DNA of 13,299 nucleotides, taken from an uncultured Dorea sp. (lineage in GTDB: Bacteria; Bacillota; Clostridia; Lachnospirales; Lachnospiraceae). Where the stretch lies: contig CAJTVY010000066.1 in assembly GCA_910579925.1 (NCBI GenBank), positions 1 through 13,299 on the forward strand, given 5' to 3'. Positions within the stretch are counted from its first letter, which is position 1. Each line of letters opens with the position of its first letter. A program made the translations under genes and the position numbers. This document shows positions 1-7,341 of this stretch, in pieces. The notes below the pieces were generated by a model. The model did no database searches and had not been told where the DNA came from. It saw only the letters and a list, made by a program, of their open reading frames with translations.

Positions 1-46
1 CCCTTGAAAATAAAGGCTTTTTCCGTTTGTCGTTATTATACCGTAA

Positions 47-211
47 CGGCATTCCCACGCCTCTATGCTCATTAACCTGGGTGCGAATCCCGTACTGGTT
101 GCCGAAAGGCTTGGCCATGAATCACCAACTATCACAATGAATACCTATGCACATCTCTTTCCAAAAGCACAGCTTGATATTGTTCAGAAGATAGCGAAAG
201 CAAAATATTAG
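47..211 (+). pseudogene. 3' remnant of a tyrosine recombinase/integrase
   Basis: Reading from 47 gives 54 codons and a TAG at 209-211. The peptide starts RHSHASMLINLGANP and contains LGHESPTITMNTYAHLF, the C-terminal catalytic box of phage-type tyrosine recombinases: the Arg and His of HxLRH, the LGH motif and the nucleophile Tyr. The codon just before (44-46) is an in-frame TAA, and none of the three frames of bases 1-46 looks like the expected HDL lead-in, so homology stops abruptly at the Arg. The protein would lack the N-terminal and core-binding domains and the first catalytic Arg and Lys, so it cannot be active. It is a decayed or recombined relic unrelated in position to the tandem recombinases at the other end. 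A sequencing frameshift near base 45 is the alternative explanation. Confidence 0.8.
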
Positions 212-239
212 TATCAAATCAGTATCACAGAACATGAAC

Positions 240-283
240 AAAGAGCCTGTCCCCTTACAATTCAAGGGAGAGAGGCTCTTTTT
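240..283. terminator. Hairpin terminator between integrase remnant and comF
   Basis: AAAGAGCCT (240-248) pairs perfectly with AGGCTCTTT (273-281), and an inner CCTT/AAGG pairing (253-256 with 264-267) extends the stem. A run of five T at 279-283 follows on the plus strand, so it best stops plus-strand transcription out of the integrase remnant. It lies immediately after the comF stop codon, so it can also end the mreB-recD2-comF transcript, although the U-tract in that direction is weaker (TTTGTT). Confidence 0.8.
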
Positions 284-284
284 G

Positions 285-1016
285 TTAGTATCCTTGTCCA
301 ATACTTATAGTTAAAAAATAGACTTTTTCTACTCCTTTCTTCTTCAATGCCTCTGACGCCGCATCCATCGTATTGCCCGTCGTATAGATATCGTCCACAA
401 GAAGCACCGTCGGGACAGGCTGAAAACTACTTTTCACGCCAAATGCATTTCTCAGATTCTTTCGCCTTTCCTTATGTCCAAGCAATCTCTGGGGATTCGT
501 ATAGATCTTTCGAATCAAGCTCTTCTCATCCACCGGAATCCCAAGCCGCCCGCCAAGTTCACGGCAAAGGATTGCCGCCTGGTTATACCCTCTTTTCCTT
601 CTACGCTTTTTATGAAGTGGAATTGGAATAATGAGGTCGGGATTCCATCTTTTTATCGTGTAACCATAGCATCGGCATAATTCCTCTGCATAACAGACCC
701 CATATCTCCTTTGATTGTGATACTTGAATTGATAGATAGATGTGCTGACAGGTTCCTCATGCAGCCACAGGCCACATCCTCTGTCATACTGATGTTTCAT
801 ATGCATACAGTCATAACAGTATTCCTCTTCTGCACGACGTACCGGCTTACCGCACTGCATACATCTCGGATCCAGGATTCTCAGATCCTCAAGCTTTTTT
901 CTGCATGAAGCACAAATTCCCTGGCTGCTGGCCCTGCCACAGAACGGGCACACTTCTGGCCACAACCAGGTAACGGCTCTCTCCATTATTGTCTGAAATA
1001 CTCCTCCATATCTCAT
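285..1016 (-). CDS. comF: ComF family protein (phosphoribosyltransferase-like)
   Basis: A 243-residue ComF-family protein. In Bacillus and Haemophilus relatives ComF is a cytoplasmic protein needed for natural DNA uptake, acting with the ComFA helicase and DprA. Two zinc-binding cysteine sets are visible near the N terminus: C23/C26 with C35/C38, and C52/C55 with C67/C70. The C-terminal half is a type I phosphoribosyltransferase fold with the PRPP-binding loop VLLVDDIYTTGNT (about 204-216). The ATG at 1014-1016 overlaps the recD2 stop as ATGA, suggesting translational coupling. A second candidate start, M11 at 986 (MERAV), fits the usual family N terminus better, but the nearest GGAGG (1003-1007) lies 16 nt before it, further than normal, so the longer form is kept. 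Last gene of the mreB-recD2-comF operon. No other competence gene is visible, so a role in transformation here is unproven. Confidence 0.92.
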   Translation of the reverse strand: MRYGGVFQTIMERAVTWLWPEVCPFCGRASSQGICASCRKKLEDLRILDPRCMQCGKPVRRAEEEYCYDCMHMKHQYDRGCGLWLHEEPVSTSIYQFKYHNQRRYGVCYAEELCRCYGYTIKRWNPDLIIPIPLHKKRRRKRGYNQAAILCRELGGRLGIPVDEKSLIRKIYTNPQRLLGHKERRKNLRNAFGVKSSFQPVPTVLLVDDIYTTGNTMDAASEALKKKGVEKVYFLTISIGQGY

Positions 1017-3223
1017 TGCATTTCCCGGATTCGTTCGGCAAGACTGGTGTTGCGCCTCTGTTCATTCGTATTTTGAATCATCTCCTGAAACACCTGGTCA
1101 CTTCCGACCAGTGTCACACAACGCCTCGCCCTTGTCACGGCTGTATACAAGAGATTCCTGTGATACAACTGCCTCGGTCCTGACAGCAGCGGAATCACCA
1201 CCGCAGGATATTCACTCCCCTGTGACTTATGTATTGTAATCGCATAGGCAAGTTCCAGTTCATCCAGCAAAACATATGGATACTTCACCCTGCGCTGCTC
1301 ATCGTACTCTACAGTTACGGTCTCCTCATAGGTATTAATCTTTCGAATAATTCCCATATCACCATTAAAAATTCCCATGCCTTTATCAACGGTCATCCCA
1401 TATCTGGTAGAAATCTCCCACTCCAGCTGATAATTATTCTTAATCTGCATCACCTTGTCCCCTTCTCGGAACAGGCGGTCACCGATCTCTTTCTCCACCT
1501 TCCCTTTTCCCGGTGGATTCAGATATTCCTGCAGGATTCCATTCAGACGTTCCACACCCAGAAGTCCCTTACGCATAGGTGTCAGCACCTGAATATCATA
1601 GGCTGAAGCCTCTACATATTTGGGAAGTTTTTTCTGAATCAGCGTGATAACCACACTAATAATCACATTCGCTTCCTGTCTCTTTAAGAAAAAGAAATCC
1701 CTGCTCTTATTATCCAGTATTACTTCTTCACCCCGATTAATCTTATGGGCATTGACAACAATATCACTCTCTCCCGCCTGACGAAAGATTTTCGTCAGCA
1801 TGACAACCGAAAAGCACTCTGAAGCAATAATGTCCCGAAGCACGCTCCCAGGTCCCACGCTGGGAAGCTGATTACAATCCCCTACCAGAATCAGCCTGGT
1901 CCCAGGTACAATTGCCCGAAGAAGCGCCGACATTAAAGGAAGATCCACCATGGAAACTTCATCAATAATAATCACATCCGTCTCCAGCGGATTCTCTTCG
2001 TTCCTCTGAAATCCACTGACACTGTCTTCCTCTGGATTTCCGTTGACCTCCAGAAGCCTGTGGATAGTCTGGGCCTCATATCCGGTAGCCTCTGTCATCC
2101 GCTTGGCCGCCCGTCCGGTAGGCGCCGCCAGCAAAAAGTCCATTCCTTCTCCATCAAAAAAGTGGAGCATGGCATTGATGGTCGTCGTCTTCCCGGTTCC
2201 GGGACCGCCCGTCAGTACCATAACCCCACACTTTACCGCTTCCATCACAGCTGTTCTCTGCATTTCGTCCAGACAGAGTTTCGCCTCTTCCTCGATTATA
2301 TGAAGCCTGTCTCGAAGTTTCCCTTCCTCCACTTTACAGTCCACATCCAGATCATGGAGCATCCGCGCCACGTTCATTTCCATATAATAATACCGGGATG
2401 AATAAATCCGCATCCCATCGGCTTCCTTCTTTATGACAATCTTCTTCTCAATCGCAAGATCCATCAGATATCTCTCAATATCTATAAGCTGAATCCCCAG
2501 AAGATCGCCTGCTCTTCTCAAAAGCACATCCTGGTTCAGATAAATGTGCCCGTCATTCACACTCTGCAGAAGAGTATAGAAAATACCGCTGCGGATACGG
2601 AAATCTGAATCTGCATGGATACCAACCTTGGATGCAATTTCATCTGCCGTCTTGAATCCCACACCCGGTACATGATCGGCAATCTGATACGGGTTCTCTT
2701 CTACAACGCGATACACACTCTGTCCATAATGCTGATAAATCTTTGCCGCCAATGTGGTAGATATTCCATACTTCTGAAGGAATATCATGGCCTGACGCAT
2801 ATCCCTCTTTTCTTCCACCTGTGCAGATATCTCCCGTGCTTTGCGCTCACTGATACCTTTAATCTCTGCCAGTCGTTCCGGTTCTTCTTCGATGATCCGA
2901 AAAGTATCCTCCTTAAACTTCTTCACAATCTTACCCGCCAGAGACGCACCCACACCTTTAATGGATCCGGAACCCAGATACCGCTCAATGGACACCAGGT
3001 CTTCCGGCTCACAGATCTCTGAAGATTCCACCTTAAACTGAAGGCCGTACAGCTTATGGTTCGTATACTCTCCCGACAGTTTTAAAAGCCCGCCTTCCTC
3101 CACATAATGAAATTTTCCGACACAGGTTATCTCACCGTCGTCATTATTCAGATTAAATACTGTATATCCATTGTCCTCATTGCGGTACACAATATGTTCC
3201 ACATATCCTTTTATACTGTCCAT
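1013..3223 (-). CDS. recD2: ATP-dependent RecD-like DNA helicase (RecD2/YrrC)
   Basis: A 736-residue superfamily 1B helicase that unwinds DNA 5'-to-3' and works in DNA repair and replication-fork maintenance without RecB or RecC. The N-terminal ~70 residues form the family-specific OB-like domain, followed by helix-hairpin-helix repeats (about 80-205; SGSIKGVGASLAGK and VPGVGFKTADEIASK). The helicase core shows Walker A GGPGTGKT (339-346), Walker B DEVSMVD (421-427), motif III GDCNQLPSVG (448-457), a helicase motif with AITIHKSQGSEYP, and motif VI LLYTAVTRAR (from about 691). Its length and long N-terminal extension separate it from the RecBCD RecD subunit. The start ATG (3221-3223) shares a base with the mreB stop (TAATG), and the stop overlaps the comF start, so all three genes should be translated from one mRNA. 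Confidence 0.96.
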   Translation of the reverse strand: MDSIKGYVEHIVYRNEDNGYTVFNLNNDDGEITCVGKFHYVEEGGLLKLSGEYTNHKLYGLQFKVESSEICEPEDLVSIERYLGSGSIKGVGASLAGKIVKKFKEDTFRIIEEEPERLAEIKGISERKAREISAQVEEKRDMRQAMIFLQKYGISTTLAAKIYQHYGQSVYRVVEENPYQIADHVPGVGFKTADEIASKVGIHADSDFRIRSGIFYTLLQSVNDGHIYLNQDVLLRRAGDLLGIQLIDIERYLMDLAIEKKIVIKKEADGMRIYSSRYYYMEMNVARMLHDLDVDCKVEEGKLRDRLHIIEEEAKLCLDEMQRTAVMEAVKCGVMVLTGGPGTGKTTTINAMLHFFDGEGMDFLLAAPTGRAAKRMTEATGYEAQTIHRLLEVNGNPEEDSVSGFQRNEENPLETDVIIIDEVSMVDLPLMSALLRAIVPGTRLILVGDCNQLPSVGPGSVLRDIIASECFSVVMLTKIFRQAGESDIVVNAHKINRGEEVILDNKSRDFFFLKRQEANVIISVVITLIQKKLPKYVEASAYDIQVLTPMRKGLLGVERLNGILQEYLNPPGKGKVEKEIGDRLFREGDKVMQIKNNYQLEWEISTRYGMTVDKGMGIFNGDMGIIRKINTYEETVTVEYDEQRRVKYPYVLLDELELAYAITIHKSQGSEYPAVVIPLLSGPRQLYHRNLLYTAVTRARRCVTLVGSDQVFQEMIQNTNEQRRNTSLAERIREMQ

Positions 3224-4212
3224 TAAAATTCTCTTCGCCCGCTCACCAATTCCACAAACTGTCCTGTTCCGATTGCTACCACCTTCATCGGATCCTCTGC
3301 CGTCATAGTATTGATTCCCGTCTTCTCCTCTATCAGTTCTTCCAGTCCCCTAAGCATAGAACCTCCTCCTGTCAGCATGATCCCACGATCCAGGATATCC
3401 GCAGAAAGTTCCGGAGGCGTCCGCTCCAGTACATTAATTACTTCTTCCACAATCTGCCCCGTCGGCTCTCGCAGCGCCTCTTCTGTCTCCAGAGAAGTCA
3501 CCGTTACAGTCTTCGGAAGTCCGGTCACCAGATTGCGTCCTCTTACCTCTAACTCCTCATCTTCGATGAGCGGATAAGTCGTCCCAATCTTAATCTTAAT
3601 ATCTTCTGCCGTGCGCTCACCGATCAGCAGATTATGTTTCTTACGCATATAACGTACAATCGCCTCGTCAAAATCATCTCCCGCAATCTTGATCGAAGAA
3701 TTCACCACAGTTCCTCCCAGAGAGATGACGGCAATATCTGCCGTTCCTCCTCCAATATCAACAATCATATTGCCACAGGGCTTCGAGATATCAATCCCGG
3801 CGCCAATCGCAGCAGCCACCGGTTCTTCAATCAGATTCACCTCCCTGGCTCCCGCCGCATAGGTCGCTTCTTCCACTGCCTTACGCTCTACTTCTGTCAC
3901 TCCGCTTGGCACACAGATACTGATCCTTGGCTTCTTAAACGTACGCTTCCCCAATGCTTTCTGTACAAAGTACTTGATCATCTTCTCTGTCACAGTATAA
4001 TCCGAAATGACTCCCTGGCGGAGAGGACGGACAGCCACAATATTCCCTGGCGTCCTCCCCAGCATTAAGCGTGCCTCTTCACCAATAGCTTTTATCGCAT
4101 TTGTATCTCTGTCATAGGCAACCACAGACGGCTCCTTCAGTATGACGCCTTTTCCTTTTACATAGACCAGGACGCTGGCAGTTCCCAAGTCAATTCCGAT
4201 ATCTACTGACAT
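3223..4212 (-). CDS. mreB: Rod shape-determining protein MreB (MreB/Mbl family)
   Basis: A 329-residue bacterial actin homologue that polymerises under the membrane and guides the elongation machinery for lateral wall synthesis. The actin-fold nucleotide site is complete: phosphate-1 DIGIDLGTASVLVYV (4-18), phosphate-2 VDIGGGTADIAVISLGG (151-167), the connecting IEEPVAAAIGAG (128-139) and the adenosine motif MLTGGGSMLRGL (279-290). The length is normal. AAAGGGG lies about 10 nt before the ATG, supporting this start. No mreC or mreD follows, which is typical of a separate Firmicute mreB/mbl paralogue, so Mbl is an equally possible name. It is the first gene of the operon with recD2 and comF and has its own upstream promoter. 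Confidence 0.95.
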   Translation of the reverse strand: MSVDIGIDLGTASVLVYVKGKGVILKEPSVVAYDRDTNAIKAIGEEARLMLGRTPGNIVAVRPLRQGVISDYTVTEKMIKYFVQKALGKRTFKKPRISICVPSGVTEVERKAVEEATYAAGAREVNLIEEPVAAAIGAGIDISKPCGNMIVDIGGGTADIAVISLGGTVVNSSIKIAGDDFDEAIVRYMRKKHNLLIGERTAEDIKIKIGTTYPLIEDEELEVRGRNLVTGLPKTVTVTSLETEEALREPTGQIVEEVINVLERTPPELSADILDRGIMLTGGGSMLRGLEELIEEKTGINTMTAEDPMKVVAIGTGQFVELVSGRREF

Positions 4213-4233
4213 CTTTCTTCCCCTTTCCCTATG

Positions 4234-4300
4234 CTATCTATATGATTATCATTTGTTGACCTGACTCTTGCGCATCTCTATCTAATCATCATTCGTTGAT
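4234..4300. repeat. Imperfect direct repeat in the mreB leader
   Basis: Two related units occur about 44 bp apart on the plus strand. CTATCTA followed by TGATTATCATTTGTTGAC occupies 4234-4260, and CTATCTA followed by AATCATCATTCGTTGAT occupies 4278-4300. The longer parts agree at about 14 of 18 positions, and CTATCTA is identical in both. Both lie between the predicted mreB transcription start and the start codon, so they are transcribed as part of the 5' leader. They may be a regulator site or simply a local duplication. Confidence 0.5.
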
Positions 4301-4333
4301 TTTATCTTTTACACACCTCATCGTGCTCGTTTC

Positions 4334-4362
4334 ATTATAATCAACTTTACAGAAAATGGAAA
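4334..4362 (-). promoter_or_regulatory. Sigma-A-type promoter of mreB-recD2-comF
   Basis: On the minus strand the -35 TTTCCA (4357-4362) and a perfect -10 TATAAT (4334-4339) are separated by 17 bp. The expected start site is near 4327, giving a leader of about 115 nt. It lies in the 257-bp gap after uvrA, where no clear uvrA terminator is visible, so uvrA read-through may add to transcription. Confidence 0.65.
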
Positions 4363-4469
4363 CCCCCTTTTTCCTTAAATCTTTGTGAATGACGTGGAAT
4401 TACTGCATTTCCCTCAGCATTCGACAGATAACGGCCGTTTTTTGCATGGAACGAAATGTATGGCAGCTA

Positions 4470-7313
4470 TTATTTCTGCAAAACTGCAGCAATATACTTT
4501 CCTGTATAAGATACCTGATTCCTGGAAACCTCCTCTGGCGTTCCCTTTGCAATCACAGTACCGCCTCTGTCTCCGCCTTCCGGCCCAATGTCTATGATAT
4601 AATCCGCCGTTTTGATCACATCCAGATTATGTTCAATCACGATCACCGTGTTGCCATCCGAAGAAAGGCGACGCAGAATTTCAGTCAGCTTGTGAACATC
4701 AGCAAAATGCAGCCCTGTAGTCGGCTCGTCCAGGATATAAATTGTCCTTCCTGTACTCCTTTTGCTCAGTTCCGTTGCAAGCTTAATCCTCTGTGCCTCG
4801 CCTCCGGACAAAGTCGTAGAAGGCTGTCCCAGGCGGATATAAGAAAGACCCACATCATACAGTGTCTCCATCTTTCTTCGGATGCTGGGTACATTTTCAA
4901 AGAAGTGTAATGCCTCCTCCACTGTCATATCCAGAACATCGTAAATACTTTTCCCCTTATAGTTTACCTCCAGCGTCTCACGGTTATACCTCTTACCACC
5001 GCAGACTTCGCACGGCACATAGACATCCGGCAGGAAATGCATCTCAATCTTCAGGATTCCGTCACCGCTGCACGCCTCACACCGGCCTCCCTTTACGTTA
5101 AAGCTGAATCTGCCTTTCTTATAACCTTTTGCCTTAGCATCTGCCGTAGAGGCAAACAAATCACGAATCAGATCAAAGACTCCCGTATAAGTGGCCGGGT
5201 TTGACCTTGGCGTACGCCCGATAGGAGACTGGTCAATATTGATTACCTTATCAAGTCTGTCCATTCCTTCAATCATATCGTGCTTACCTGGGATGATCCT
5301 CGCCCGGTTCAGTTCTCTGGCAAGACGTTTATAAAGAATCTCATTGACAAGAGAACTCTTACCGGAACCAGATACTCCCGTCACGCAGGTCATGACCCCG
5401 AGAGGAAACTCCACATCTATATTTTTCAGATTATTCTCCCTTGCCCCGACAACTTTCAGCCATCCGGCAGGCTGCGCCCGTTCTTCCGGGACAGGGATAC
5501 GCACCTTGCCGCTTAAGTATGCCCCGGTAACGGAATTCTTATTCCGCATAATTTCCTTTGCATTTCCCTGCGCCACAACCTTTCCGCCATGCTCCCCGGC
5601 GCCTGGTCCTATATCCACAATATAGTCCGCTTCCATCATGGTATCCTCATCATGCTCCACCACAATAACAGAATTTCCCAGATCACGCAGATGCTTCAAG
5701 GTCCCCAGCAGTTTGTCATTATCTCTCTGATGAAGCCCGATACTTGGCTCGTCCAGAATATAGGCAACCCCTACTAAGCCGGATCCAATCTGCGTTGCCA
5801 GACGAATCCTTTGCGCTTCGCCTCCTGACAGGCTTCCCGTTGCCCTGGCAAGAGTCAGATAATCAAGACCCACATCCATCAGAAACTGAATTCTGGCTTT
5901 AATCTCTTTCAGAATCTGTCCTCCAATTAACATCTGCTGTCTGCTTAACTCCAGACGATTCAAGAACTCCTGCAGACGCTCAATAGATAACGCCGTCAGA
6001 TCCGCTATATTCTTATCTCCCACCGTTACTGCCAGAGCTCCCGGCTTCAGTCTCTGCCCTTTACATTCATGGCAAGGGGTAATACGCATAAATTCTTCAT
6101 ATTCTGCCTTTGAAGTCTCGGAACCAGTCTCACGATAACGGCGCTCCACATTACGCAGCAGTCCCTCGAAAGCAACGTCGTAAACTCCCTCGCCCCGCTG
6201 GCCTTTATAACAGACCCGTATTTCCCTGCCGTTCGTACCATGTATCAGCACGTCATGTATCTTCTTCGGGTAATCCTTAAAAGGCGTATCCAGAGAAAAG
6301 TGATACTCTCTGCACAATGCATCCAGAATGGCATACGAAAAACTCTTTCTGTCATTACAGGACTGCCACCCCATAACCGTAATCGCACCCTCCATGATAC
6401 TCAGACTCTTATCTGGAATAATCAGATCCTCATCAAATTCCATCTTATATCCTAATCCAAAACATTCCGGACACGCTCCAAAGGGATTATTAAATGAAAA
6501 ACTTCTTGGTTCAATTTCTTCGATACTGATCCCACAATCCGGACAGGAAAAACTCTGGCTGAAATGAATCTCCTCTCCGTCAATTACATCTACAGTCAGC
6601 AACCCTTCTGCAAGCCCCAGAACTGTCTCTATGGAATCCGTCAGTCGTTGTTCAATCCCTTCCTTAACCATCAGACGATCCACAATAATTTCTATATTAT
6701 GCTTGATATTCTTATCCAGACTGATTTCTTCAGACAATTCATAGAGATTACCGTCTACCCGTACGCGGACATATCCGCTTTTCCTGGCACGCTCAAATAA
6801 CTTGGCATGGGTTCCTTTCCTTCCTCGTACCACAGGGGCAAGCAGCTGAATCTTCGTCCTCTCTGGAAGTTCCATAATCTGGTCCACCATCTGGTCCACA
6901 GTCTGCTTCTTAATCTCTTTTCCGCATTTCGGGCAATGTGGAATCCCGATTCTTGCATAGAGCAGACGGAAATAGTCATAGATCTCCGTCACCGTCCCCA
7001 CCGTTGACCTGGGATTCCTGTTCGTTGATTTCTGGTCGATTGAGATGGCCGGGGACAATCCTTCAATGCTCTCAACATCCGGCTTCTCCATCTGTCCTAA
7101 GAACTGCCTTGCATAGGACGATAAGGATTCCATGTATCTTCTCTGACCTTCCGCATAAATTGTATCGAAAGCCAGAGAAGACTTGCCGGATCCGCTAAGT
7201 CCGGTCAGAACCACCAGTTCGTCTCTTGGTATATCCAGATCAATATTCTTCAGATTGTGCTCATTGGCACCCCTGATTCTGATAAATTGTTTACTATCCT
7301 TTTTCTTTGCCAT
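4470..7313 (-). CDS. uvrA: Excinuclease ABC subunit A (UvrA)
   Basis: A 947-residue UvrA, the DNA-damage sensor of nucleotide excision repair. The dimer finds lesions, loads UvrB and is released by ATP turnover. Two ABC ATPase halves are visible: Walker A GLSGSGKSS (38-46) and GVSGSGKSS (646-654), signatures LSGGEAQRIRLA and LSGGEAQRIKLA (835-846), and Walker B regions ending DEPSIGLH and DEPTTGLH (862-869). Zinc modules are intact: CPKCGKE in the N-terminal half, a CPDC/CPEC pair, and the C-terminal finger with C745/C748 and C768/C771. The length is normal. It follows uvrB by 28 bp with AAGGATAGG just before the ATG, so it is probably co-transcribed. It ends in a double stop (TAA TAG). Confidence 0.98.
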   Translation of the reverse strand: MAKKKDSKQFIRIRGANEHNLKNIDLDIPRDELVVLTGLSGSGKSSLAFDTIYAEGQRRYMESLSSYARQFLGQMEKPDVESIEGLSPAISIDQKSTNRNPRSTVGTVTEIYDYFRLLYARIGIPHCPKCGKEIKKQTVDQMVDQIMELPERTKIQLLAPVVRGRKGTHAKLFERARKSGYVRVRVDGNLYELSEEISLDKNIKHNIEIIVDRLMVKEGIEQRLTDSIETVLGLAEGLLTVDVIDGEEIHFSQSFSCPDCGISIEEIEPRSFSFNNPFGACPECFGLGYKMEFDEDLIIPDKSLSIMEGAITVMGWQSCNDRKSFSYAILDALCREYHFSLDTPFKDYPKKIHDVLIHGTNGREIRVCYKGQRGEGVYDVAFEGLLRNVERRYRETGSETSKAEYEEFMRITPCHECKGQRLKPGALAVTVGDKNIADLTALSIERLQEFLNRLELSRQQMLIGGQILKEIKARIQFLMDVGLDYLTLARATGSLSGGEAQRIRLATQIGSGLVGVAYILDEPSIGLHQRDNDKLLGTLKHLRDLGNSVIVVEHDEDTMMEADYIVDIGPGAGEHGGKVVAQGNAKEIMRNKNSVTGAYLSGKVRIPVPEERAQPAGWLKVVGARENNLKNIDVEFPLGVMTCVTGVSGSGKSSLVNEILYKRLARELNRARIIPGKHDMIEGMDRLDKVINIDQSPIGRTPRSNPATYTGVFDLIRDLFASTADAKAKGYKKGRFSFNVKGGRCEACSGDGILKIEMHFLPDVYVPCEVCGGKRYNRETLEVNYKGKSIYDVLDMTVEEALHFFENVPSIRRKMETLYDVGLSYIRLGQPSTTLSGGEAQRIKLATELSKRSTGRTIYILDEPTTGLHFADVHKLTEILRRLSSDGNTVIVIEHNLDVIKTADYIIDIGPEGGDRGGTVIAKGTPEEVSRNQVSYTGKYIAAVLQK

Positions 7314-7341
7314 ATCCTATCCTTCCCGCTCCATGAAAATA

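Noticed and set aside
1013..3223. RecD subunit of RecBCD
   Set aside because: The long N-terminal OB/helix-hairpin-helix part and the absence of recB and recC neighbours fit stand-alone RecD2 instead.
4431..4442. AACGGCCGTT palindrome followed by T's after uvrA
   Set aside because: The stem has no loop, and the T-run is on the plus strand, away from the direction of uvrA transcription, so it is not a credible uvrA terminator.
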